Shown here: positions 32,857-40,301 of the stretch, piece after piece
Layout of the letters: each line of letters opens with the position of its first letter
Position numbering within the stretch: the first letter of the stretch is position 1
Source: VGPE01 sp031431395
GTDB lineage: Bacteria > Chloroflexota > Limnocylindria > Limnocylindrales > CSP1-4
Assembly (NCBI GenBank): GCA_031431395.1
Contig: JANPDJ010000118.1
Span: 1 to 41,645, forward strand
Direction: 5' to 3'
DNA length: 41,645 nt
Made by a program: the position numbers and the translations under genes
Notes under the pieces: model-generated
Told to the model about the DNA's origin: nothing
Database searches by the model: none
Seen by the model: the letters and a program-made list of their open reading frames with translations, nothing else

Positions 32857-33704
32857 CGGCCCTGACGGCGAAGGCGGGTACGGTCGGGGTCGGCCCGCTG
32901 CCGCCACGTGGCAGGCGGCGCCGGCGTGTCAAGAACGTTGGCGCACGGATCTTCCTGGTCCTGCTGGCCGTGTTCCTGTTCGCGCCCCTGTTCGTGGTTG
33001 TCCTGTTCTCGTTCAACCAGACGGCCAGCCTGTCGTTCCCGATCCCCGGCCTGTCGCTGCGCTGGTACGACAAGGTGCTGGACGATCCGGAAGTCGTGGC
33101 CGCCCTTGGTCGCTCCGCGATCGCCGCATTCGTGACGGGCCTGGTCGGAGGCACACTGGGGATCCTTGCCGCGCTGGGTCTCCAGGGCCTGCCGTCACGC
33201 TGGCGGGGGATCGTCCAGACGATCGTGCTGGTCCCGATCGCCACGCCGGCCCTGCTGCTGGCGATCGGCCTCGCGATCTACTTCAACCGCCTGGGCATCA
33301 AGCCACCGAAGCTGCCGATGGCGATCGCCGGCCACATCCTGCTGGCGCTGCCGTTCGTGCTCCTGACCATGACTGCGGCGCTGGACCGGTTCCGCTTCTC
33401 CTTGCTGGAGGCAGCGCGGGACCTCGGCGCGACTCGCGCGCGGGCGTTCTGGACGATCACGTTCCCGCTGGTCCTGCCGGCCGTCCTGGGCGCCATCCTG
33501 CTGGCCGCGGCCGTGTCCATCGACGAGTTCATCATCGCGTTCTTCACGACGGGCACGGACGCCACGCTGCCCCTCGTCATCTACGCACGGATCCGGCGGG
33601 TCATCGATCCGGGGTTGAACGCCCTGGCGACGATCCTGCTGGTGGCGACGACACTGCTGGCCGTCCTGGCGGCTCGGACCACCGTCAGCTCCACCCGCCG
33701 ATGA
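32853..33704 (+). CDS. PotC-like ABC transporter permease
   Basis: A 283-residue permease with six predicted spans. The first is FLVLLAVFLFAPLFVVVLFSF and is followed by NQTASLSFPIPGLSLRWY, a phrase typical of PotC. The EAA loop near residue 190 reads LEAARDLGATRARAFWTITFPLVLPAV. The basic N-terminal 30 residues (GRRRRRVK) are cytoplasmic. It overlaps both neighbours by 4 bp and forms a heterodimeric channel with the preceding permease. Confidence 0.92.
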   Translation: MTALTAKAGTVGVGPLPPRGRRRRRVKNVGARIFLVLLAVFLFAPLFVVVLFSFNQTASLSFPIPGLSLRWYDKVLDDPEVVAALGRSAIAAFVTGLVGGTLGILAALGLQGLPSRWRGIVQTIVLVPIATPALLLAIGLAIYFNRLGIKPPKLPMAIAGHILLALPFVLLTMTAALDRFRFSLLEAARDLGATRARAFWTITFPLVLPAVLGAILLAAAVSIDEFIIAFFTTGTDATLPLVIYARIRRVIDPGLNALATILLVATTLLAVLAARTTVSSTRR

Positions 33705-34834
33705 CGGGATCGCTGGCGACCGCCCGGGCGGGCACGGCCATCCAGTTCAGGGGCGTCAACAAGTGGTTCGGGCGTTTCCATGCCGTCCGGGACCTGGACC
33801 TGGAGATCCGCGAGGGCGAGTTCTTCTCGCTCCTGGGGCCGTCAGGCTGCGGCAAGACCACGTCGCTCCGGATGCTCGCCGGCTTCGAGGAGCCGGATTC
33901 GGGGCAGATCCTCCTGCGCGGCGAGGACGTCACGTACCTGCCGCCAAACCGCCGGCCCGTGAACATGGTCTTCCAGAACTACGAGCTGTTCCCGCACATG
34001 ACGGTCTTTGGGAACGTGGCCTACGGCCTCAAGCTCAAGAAGGTCCGTGAGCCGGAGCTCAGCCAGCGGGTCCTCGACATGCTGCGCGTGGTCCGGGTGG
34101 ACGGCCTGGAAGGCCGCGGCGCGCGCCAGCTCTCCGGCGGCCAGCAGCAGCGCGTGGCGCTCGCCCGGGCACTGGTCAACCGGCCGGCGGTTCTCCTGCT
34201 GGACGAGCCGCTGTCCGCCCTGGACGTGAAGCTGCGGCGGCAGATGCAGGTGGAGCTCAAGGCCATCCAGCATCGATTGGGGACCACGTTCGTCTACGTC
34301 ACCCACGATCAGGAAGAGGCGTTCCTGATGTCCGACCGGGTGGCGATCATGAACCACGGCGTCGTCCTCCAGGTCGCGACGCCGCGGGAGATCTACGAGC
34401 GGCCAGCCGACGCCTTCGTGGCCGACTTCGTGGGGTCGCTGAACACATTCGAGTTCCGGGTTGACGGGGTGGCCCACGGCGTCGCCGACATGCGCCTCGG
34501 CGAGGGCGACCGCGTCCGGCTGCGGGCCGACGACGGCGCCTCTTGGGCCACCGTGGGAACGACGATCCGGGCCGCCGTCCGCCCGGAGCGCGTCCGGATC
34601 GACGCGGCCGGAGCGCCTTCGGGGTCCGAGACGGACACGCGTCTCCCGGGGGTCATCGCCGGGGCCGACTATGTCGGTCCGGCGACCACCTACCGGGCCG
34701 AGACGGCCGTCGGCCTGCTCTCCTGCCAGCAGTCGAACGACGCCTCGCGGCGGGACCTGGCGGTGGGCGATCGCGTCACGGTGTCCTGGCCGCTGGACGC
34801 GGCGTTTGTGCTGCCATCGTCGGGCGAGGCGTGA
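33701..34834 (+). CDS. PotA-like ABC transporter ATP-binding protein
   Basis: A 377-residue ATPase. Walker A is GPSGCGKTT (46-54), the Q loop is VFQNYELFPH (Gln92), the signature is LSGGQQQR (144-151), Walker B is LLLDEPLSALD (165-175), and the switch His lies in VTHDQEEA. The C-terminal 120 residues form the TOBE/MOP regulatory beta domain (RPERVRIDAAG). It completes the importer operon. The transported solute is not evident from the ATPase. Confidence 0.95.
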   Translation: MTGSLATARAGTAIQFRGVNKWFGRFHAVRDLDLEIREGEFFSLLGPSGCGKTTSLRMLAGFEEPDSGQILLRGEDVTYLPPNRRPVNMVFQNYELFPHMTVFGNVAYGLKLKKVREPELSQRVLDMLRVVRVDGLEGRGARQLSGGQQQRVALARALVNRPAVLLLDEPLSALDVKLRRQMQVELKAIQHRLGTTFVYVTHDQEEAFLMSDRVAIMNHGVVLQVATPREIYERPADAFVADFVGSLNTFEFRVDGVAHGVADMRLGEGDRVRLRADDGASWATVGTTIRAAVRPERVRIDAAGAPSGSETDTRLPGVIAGADYVGPATTYRAETAVGLLSCQQSNDASRRDLAVGDRVTVSWPLDAAFVLPSSGEA

Positions 34835-34893
34835 CCGAAGCAAGGAGCACCGGCCGGACGTCTTCCTGCCACAGACCCTCCGGGGGGCACGGA

Positions 34894-37017
34894 ATGCAGT
34901 CCTCGCTGAAATGGATCGCAGCCACGATCGTGGCAGGGCTGCTGGTCGCCGCCTGCGGGTCGTCCCCGAACCCGTCGCCCTCCGCAAGGCCGCAGCCGGC
35001 ATCCTCGGCATCGCCGCCGCCGACGGCGGCCGCATCGTCCTCGCCGATCCCGATCCCGACACCGACACCGGCGCCGACGCCGCCACGCACTGCCGCGCCT
35101 GCGACGGCGTCACCGACGGCCAATAGTGCCGCGAGCGGGGCGATCACGGCGGGCTACGCCCACACCTGTGTCCTCACCACGGGCGGCGGGGTCAAGTGCT
35201 GGGGCTCAAGCGACTCTGGCCAGCTCGGAAACGGCACGGGAACTGCAAGCAGCGTCCCGGTCGGTGTCGTAGGCCTGCCGGCTGGCGCCACCGCGATCTC
35301 CGCCGGTGGGTTCCACACCTGCGCGCTCACGGGCGGCGGTGGAGTCATGTGCTGGGGCGACAACCTCTACGGCCAGCTGGGCGACGGAACGAACATCGAC
35401 AGCAGCGTCCCGGTCGATGTCGTGGGCCTCCGGAGCGGAGTCACCAGGATCGCGGCAGGCTACGCCTTCTCCTGTGCGCTCATGACCGCAGGCGGGGTCA
35501 AGTGCTGGGGCAACAACCCATTCGGGGCACTGGGGAACGGCACAACAGCGGATAGCAGCGTTCCGGTCGATGTCTCGGGCCTGGCGAGCGGGGTCAGCGC
35601 GATCGCGGCAGGCGGGCGCCACGCGTGCGCGCTGAAGAGCGGAGGCGGACTCTCGTGCTGGGGCGAAGGCCAGTCTGACGACGATACGCTCGTCCACAGC
35701 AGCGTCCCGGTTGCCGTCTCAGGTCTGGCGTCCGGCATCGCCGCGATCGCGGCGGGCAACGATCACACCTGTGTGCTCACGAACGGCGGCGGCGTCATGT
35801 GCCGTGGCCCGTACTACGAACCCCCGCCGGCGGGCGGTTTGCCGTGGAACGCGTTTGTCCCGATTGACGTGGCGAATTTCGCGGGCGGCGTGACGGCGAT
35901 TGCCATCGGGGACACCAGCAGGTGCGTGCTCACGAGCGCCGGCGTGGTCGCATGCTGGGGCAGCAATGACTACGGACAGCTCAGCCGCTCCCCGTCAACC
36001 GGCAGCGTCGTCCCGGTCCAGGTCGGGGGCCTGCCGGGCGATGTCACGGCAGTCGCGGCAGGCGGCATGCACGTCTGCGCACTTACTGGCGTCGGCGAGG
36101 TCATGTGCTGGGGCTCCAACTACTTCGGGGGTGCCGACGAAATCGGCGTGCTCGGAAACGGCACGACATGCGACAGCAGCAGCGTTCCGGTCGAGGTTCA
36201 GATCAACGTGGACGGCGCCGCGCCGCAGCCCAGCAGCGAGCCCACCAGAATGCCAATCGGCCGATTCGACCATGCGACCGGTCCTACGGATGTCGTGCTC
36301 CGGCTTGACCGTTTCCCGTACGTCGCGGTGGGTGAACTGGGGGGCGAACTCTTCCAGCCGGGCCCGGAGTTCACGCTCTACGGCGACGGAACCGTCATCT
36401 TCCGGAATAAGCTCGCGCCACCACCGCCGGCCGAGGGACCGATCGTTCGCGCGAACCCGTTCATGATCGCCCACCTCGATGAGGAGAAGATCCAGTCGAT
36501 CCTCCGGTTCGCGATCAGAGGCGGGCTTGGAGAGGCCTGCGAGCTGTATCTGCCCCGATTCGATACTGACGCCATTGGTTCCACGGTCTTCACCCTGCGC
36601 GCGGTTGGCCTTGACAAGCGGGTGGAGATCCGGGGTGCTGCCCCGTTCCAGGCGCTTGTTGACTACCTCGCCGCCTTCGGCGCCAGAGACGGCCTTTCGA
36701 CTGAGATCTGGGTGCCTACCAGCTACATCGGGAGCCTGCTCAACGCGGGCCCTGCGATCGAGATCGGAGTGCTGCCTGACCCGCGCGAAGCGGGGATCGT
36801 CCCCTGGCCTTGGCCGGACATTGCGCCCGAGGACTTTGTGGTGCCGGCGGATCCTGGCTGGGAGCCCCCGCGCCGGGTCCTGTCTCCACGAGAAGCCGCC
36901 GTCCTGGGCCTCTCGAACAACGGTGGCGTAGTCCAGCGGATGTACGTCCGTAGCCCGGACGGAAAGGCGATCTACTCGTTCTCGCTCTGGCCGAGGCTCC
37001 CCGACGCGACGGAGTGA
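34894..37017 (+). CDS. RCC1-propeller lipoprotein with a novel C-terminal domain
   Basis: A 707-residue protein starting at ATG 34894. Signal peptide and lipobox are visible (LLVAACGSS, Cys at about 22), followed by a Pro/Ser/Thr linker. Seven RCC1-type repeats lie at residues about 88-435, with paired cysteines (HTCVL ... KCWG). The fourth and fifth are irregular (CWGEGQSDDDTLV; CRGPYYEPPPAG). The final 260 residues, from about 445, match no family I recognise and begin with DVVLRLDRFPYVAVGELGG; ELGGELFQPGPEFTLYGDGTVIFR suggests a beta-rich fold. It follows the importer operon by 59 bp but is probably separate. It resembles the sensor domains at 10119 and 12696 but lacks their membrane span and sigma gene. 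Confidence 0.8.
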   Translation: MQSSLKWIAATIVAGLLVAACGSSPNPSPSARPQPASSASPPPTAAASSSPIPIPTPTPAPTPPRTAAPATASPTANSAASGAITAGYAHTCVLTTGGGVKCWGSSDSGQLGNGTGTASSVPVGVVGLPAGATAISAGGFHTCALTGGGGVMCWGDNLYGQLGDGTNIDSSVPVDVVGLRSGVTRIAAGYAFSCALMTAGGVKCWGNNPFGALGNGTTADSSVPVDVSGLASGVSAIAAGGRHACALKSGGGLSCWGEGQSDDDTLVHSSVPVAVSGLASGIAAIAAGNDHTCVLTNGGGVMCRGPYYEPPPAGGLPWNAFVPIDVANFAGGVTAIAIGDTSRCVLTSAGVVACWGSNDYGQLSRSPSTGSVVPVQVGGLPGDVTAVAAGGMHVCALTGVGEVMCWGSNYFGGADEIGVLGNGTTCDSSSVPVEVQINVDGAAPQPSSEPTRMPIGRFDHATGPTDVVLRLDRFPYVAVGELGGELFQPGPEFTLYGDGTVIFRNKLAPPPPAEGPIVRANPFMIAHLDEEKIQSILRFAIRGGLGEACELYLPRFDTDAIGSTVFTLRAVGLDKRVEIRGAAPFQALVDYLAAFGARDGLSTEIWVPTSYIGSLLNAGPAIEIGVLPDPREAGIVPWPWPDIAPEDFVVPADPGWEPPRRVLSPREAAVLGLSNNGGVVQRMYVRSPDGKAIYSFSLWPRLPDATE

Positions 37018-37024
37018 CGTCGGC

Positions 37025-37086
37025 GCGTCGGGCAGCAGCGTGGCCGTGTGTCCGTAGCGACCCTCGAACATGATCTCGGCGGCGTT
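37025..37086 (-). pseudogene. truncated eighth Kelch repeat beyond the stop codon
   Basis: In frame after the TGA that ends the Kelch gene, the minus strand encodes NAAEIMFEGRYGHTATLLPD, an obvious Kelch blade (compare SMIEGRYGHTATLLPDG in the fourth repeat). The similarity stops at about 37025, next to the end of the convergent RCC1 gene. The stop TGA occupies the position of the conserved Trp (TGG) of the SWTATG phrase. Confidence 0.7.
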
Positions 37087-38289
37087 TCAGGACCCACTTT
37101 CCGGGTCATACAGCTCGGCGGAGGCCAGTGGGCTGCTGCTGCCGTTGCCGCCCGCCATCAGTACCCTGCCGTCGGGCAGCAGCGTGGCCGTCTGAGATCG
37201 GCGGGTCGTAACCATGGTCCCGGCCGCGGTCCAGGACCCAGTGCGCGGGTCGTATCGCTCGGCAGAGGCTAAGAAGCTGCCCACGACCAGCACCGTGCCG
37301 TCGGACAAGCGCGCGGCCGTGGAATCCGAGCGGGCGTCGATCATCCTCCCGGTGGCGGTCCAGGACCCACTCATGGGGTCGTACAGCTCGGCGGAGGCCA
37401 GTGGGCCGCTGTTGCGGTCGCCGCCCGCCACCAGAACTCTTCCGTCGTGTAACAGCGTGGCGGTGCATTGAAACCGGGCCTCGATCATCGCCCCGGTGGC
37501 AGTCCAGGACCCGTTGCTGGGGTCGTACAGCTCGGCGGAGGCCAGATAGCCGCCACCTGCGAAGCTGCTGTGACCGCCCGCCACCAGCACCGTGCCGTCG
37601 GGCAGCAGGGTGGCCGTGTGACCGTAGCGACCCTCGATCATGCTCGCGGTGGCGGTCCAGGTCCCGCTGCCCGGGTCGTACAGCTCAGCGGACGCCAGCG
37701 GCCCTTCGGGATCGCGGCTCCCACCTGTCACCAGCACCGTGCCGTCGAGGAGCAGCGTCGCCGTGTGTGAGGCACGGGCCGTGATCATGTTCCCCGTAGC
37801 GGTCCAGATCCCCCTGCCCGGGTCGTACAGCTCGGCCGAGGCCAGTTGCGGGCCATCGGGGGCCCTGCTGCCGCCACCCGCCATCAGCACCCTGCCATCG
37901 CGCAGCAGGGTGGCCGTGTGCCCGCCGCGAGCCTCAATCAGGTCCCCGGTAGCGGCCCAGGTGCCGCTGCCCGGGTCGTACAGCTCGGCGGACGGTGATG
38001 CGTCAAGGTAGGGCTCGCTCGTCACGAGCACCGTGCCGTCGAGAAGCAGCGTGGCCGTGTGTGAGTCACGGGCCGTGATCATGTTCCCTGTGGCGGTCCA
38101 CCTCGGCAGCGCGCTTTCGCCCAGAGTCGCGGATGGAGTCGCCGAGGGAACGGCGGAGTCCAGAGGCGACGCAGGCGGTCCCGACGGCGGGGGTGTCGTG
38201 ACCGGGGCTGGGCCCGTGGCTGACGTGCAGGCAGCGACGAGAAGGCCAACCAGGGCCGTACTTCCGACCCGCGAGAGCGAGGGGCGCAT
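37087..38289 (-). CDS. Kelch-repeat propeller lipoprotein
   Basis: A 400-residue protein starting at ATG 38289, with a signal peptide and the lipobox LLVAACTS (Cys at about 21) and a Pro/Ser linker to about residue 65. Seven Kelch-type repeats of about 45-52 residues follow, each with the core WTATGxMIxARxxHTATLLxDGTVLVAGG and ASAELYDPxSG. Seven blades could close a propeller. The surface role is probably binding of carbohydrate or protein, which is an inference. The seventh repeat ends at TGA 37087 in a Trp position, and the frame continues into another repeat. It lies 97 bp downstream of the DapA-family gene and may belong to that operon. Confidence 0.85.
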   Translation of the reverse strand: MRPSLSRVGSTALVGLLVAACTSATGPAPVTTPPPSGPPASPLDSAVPSATPSATLGESALPRWTATGNMITARDSHTATLLLDGTVLVTSEPYLDASPSAELYDPGSGTWAATGDLIEARGGHTATLLRDGRVLMAGGGSRAPDGPQLASAELYDPGRGIWTATGNMITARASHTATLLLDGTVLVTGGSRDPEGPLASAELYDPGSGTWTATASMIEGRYGHTATLLPDGTVLVAGGHSSFAGGGYLASAELYDPSNGSWTATGAMIEARFQCTATLLHDGRVLVAGGDRNSGPLASAELYDPMSGSWTATGRMIDARSDSTAARLSDGTVLVVGSFLASAERYDPRTGSWTAAGTMVTTRRSQTATLLPDGRVLMAGGNGSSSPLASAELYDPESGS

Positions 38290-38386
38290 CCGACGTCGCC
38301 CTACCGGCGTGGCTGGCCCGGGCGAGGCGACCGGGTGTCGTGGTCCGCCGTGCGTCAAAGGCGCGCCTCGGCGCCGGTGTGGTGCG

Positions 38387-39325
38387 TCACGCTGGAGTCC
38401 TCCCAACTTGGGATCGAAGAATGAGGGCGTCGAGGCGCCGCGAGATGGCCAGCAGCCCGGCCCGGATCGGCGCCGACATCGGCACCTGCGGCGCGCGGAT
38501 GGCTTCGCTGGCGATGACGCCGCCTTCGTGCATCAGCACCTTGGCCGTCTCCAGGCCGGAGTGCCTGTTCTCCCAATTCAGGAGGGGCAGCCACGGCTCA
38601 TAGAGCGCGATCGCGCCGGCACGGTCGCCGGCGGCCCAGCGTCGCATCACATCGCCCAGGATCTCCGGGATCACGGCCCCGGGCATCGTCCCAGTGACGC
38701 CAGCCTCCAGGTCCGCGATGAGCGTCAGGCCCTCCTCGCCGTCCCATGGGCCGTCGATGGCATCACCCGCCTCCGCCAGCAGGAACCGGGCCTTGTCCGC
38801 CGCATCGGTCTGTTCCAGCTTGAAGTAGCGGACGTTGGGGATCTCGCGGGCCATCCGCACGACAAGACCGGGCGACATGACGACGCCCGACATCGGCGAA
38901 TCCTGGACGACGATCGGGATGTCGATCGCGGCGCCGACCTCGGCGAAGAACCCGAAGATCGCGTCCTCGCCGGCCCGGATCGTGGAGCCGTGATAGGGCG
39001 CCATGATCATCACCGCGGCCGCGCCCGCCGCCTGCGCCCCGCGGGCACGCTCCCGGGCCACGCGCGTGGCGAAGTGCGACGTGGTGACCACGACCGGGAC
39101 CCGGCCGGCGGCCTGCTCGAGCACCGCGTCCTGCACGGCCTCCCGCTCGGCATCGGTGAGGGCGAACTGCTCCGACCAGTTCGCCAGGGTGCAGATCGCA
39201 TCGGAGCGGGCCTCGACCAGGAAGTCGACAGCCCGCCGCTGGCTCCCCAGGTCGAGTGCGCCGTCATCGGTGAAGGTCGTGGGCAGCACCGGCACCACAC
39301 CGCCCAGACGCGCAGTCGGGCTCAC
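38387..39325 (-). CDS. DapA-family lyase, second copy, altered active site
   Basis: A 312-residue DapA-family TIM-barrel protein. The N terminus reads GVVPVLPTTFTDDGALDL, and the Schiff-base Lys lies in VRYFKLEQTD. The GTTGE block is replaced by NWSEQFALT, and the YN block by IVVQDSPMSG, so Gln stands where the catalytic Tyr usually is. This QDSP form suggests a reaction other than DHDPS. I chose GTG 39325, 7 bp after the amidohydrolase stop; the open frame above it overlaps that gene. It is paired with an amidohydrolase just like the gene at 3814. Confidence 0.8.
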   Translation of the reverse strand: MSPTARLGGVVPVLPTTFTDDGALDLGSQRRAVDFLVEARSDAICTLANWSEQFALTDAEREAVQDAVLEQAAGRVPVVVTTSHFATRVARERARGAQAAGAAAVMIMAPYHGSTIRAGEDAIFGFFAEVGAAIDIPIVVQDSPMSGVVMSPGLVVRMAREIPNVRYFKLEQTDAADKARFLLAEAGDAIDGPWDGEEGLTLIADLEAGVTGTMPGAVIPEILGDVMRRWAAGDRAGAIALYEPWLPLLNWENRHSGLETAKVLMHEGGVIASEAIRAPQVPMSAPIRAGLLAISRRLDALILRSQVGRTPA

Positions 39326-39332
39326 GCTGGGC

Positions 39333-40211
39333 TCACGTGGGCCGCTCCAGGCCCAGCAGCGCCAGGGAATCGCGCTCGATGATCGCCTCGATGGCGGCTT
39401 CCGGGATCTCCAGGAGGCCGGTCCGGCGCGGGATGTCGTTGAGCGCCCGCATGCCGGCGATGGTCTCGGCCGGTGTCGCAATCGGGTAGTCGGAGCCGAG
39501 CAGGAGCTTCGGCAGCACGTTCCACTCCGTCGCGATGCGCATGGCGAAGTAGAACGACTGGGGCCGGTAGAAGTTGGCCGAGACGTCCGCGTACACGTGC
39601 GGGTGTTTTCGGATCACCGTCACCGTGTCGGCCTGCCATGGGTGGCCAAGGTGCGCCATGACGATCCGCAGTTCCGGGAACCGGATCGCGATCTCGTCCA
39701 TCACGAGCGGGTGCGCATAGCGCAGGGGAGCGCCGCGGATCGGCGAGGTGCCCTGGTGGAAGAGGATGGGCAGGCGGTGCGCCTCGGCCCACCCGTACAC
39801 GCGCTGGGCGGACGGCGAGAGCGGCTCGAAATCCTGGTAGTTGGGTCCAAGCTTGAGCCCCCGAAGCCCCAGATCACCGACGGACCGCTCCAGTTCCTCG
39901 AGCGCACCGGGCCAGTCCGGGTGGACCGATGCGAAGCCGATCCGCCGCGCCGGCGCGTCGCGCACGAACTCCGCGGTGAGATCGTTGATCCGGGTGAGAT
40001 CGACGTCGAGACCCGTGGCTCCCGGAGCCGCCGCGATGAGGCAGGCGATCGAGACGTCCACGTTCGCCTCGTCGTATGCCCGCGTGTAGTCCGCCCACGT
40101 GGTCGTGGCAACGACGGCCCGGTCCGGCCTCCAGGCGTGGTTGATGACGACGTCGCCGTCCGGCACGTCATCGCGGTGCGTCGGGGTGTGCGTGTGGACG
40201 TCGACGATCAT
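39333..40211 (-). CDS. amidohydrolase-2 family metal-dependent hydrolase, second copy
   Basis: A 292-residue paralogue of the protein at 5681. MIVDVHTHTPTH carries the HxH pair; LFHQGTSPIRG and VMAHLGHPWQADT carry later His ligands, and LLLGSDYPIA carries the Asp. LKLGPNYQDFEPLSP corresponds to LKLGPAYQHFDPTDP in the other copy, showing close relationship. It starts at ATG 40211, 90 bp after the acylase-family gene, and is followed after 7 bp by the DapA-family gene. A joint role with that lyase is inferred from the repeated pairing. Confidence 0.87.
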   Translation of the reverse strand: MIVDVHTHTPTHRDDVPDGDVVINHAWRPDRAVVATTTWADYTRAYDEANVDVSIACLIAAAPGATGLDVDLTRINDLTAEFVRDAPARRIGFASVHPDWPGALEELERSVGDLGLRGLKLGPNYQDFEPLSPSAQRVYGWAEAHRLPILFHQGTSPIRGAPLRYAHPLVMDEIAIRFPELRIVMAHLGHPWQADTVTVIRKHPHVYADVSANFYRPQSFYFAMRIATEWNVLPKLLLGSDYPIATPAETIAGMRALNDIPRRTGLLEIPEAAIEAIIERDSLALLGLERPT

Positions 40212-40301
40212 CGGCCCGGGCCCCCCGCGTGGTCTGGCGCGGCCCCAGCCGCGAAGCCGGCGCGTGCCGCCGGAGCAGGCAACCGGAGCCCCAGTCGGGC
40301 G

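Noticed and set aside
35995..37071. Minus-strand open frame starting with a Kelch-like phrase and running through the RCC1 lipoprotein gene
   Set aside because: Only the first 20 codons are Kelch remnant; the rest is antisense to conserved RCC1 repeats.
37087..37089. TGA read as tryptophan (altered genetic code)
   Set aside because: TGA ends many genes here in ATGA/GTGA overlaps with intact neighbours, so it is a normal stop in this organism.
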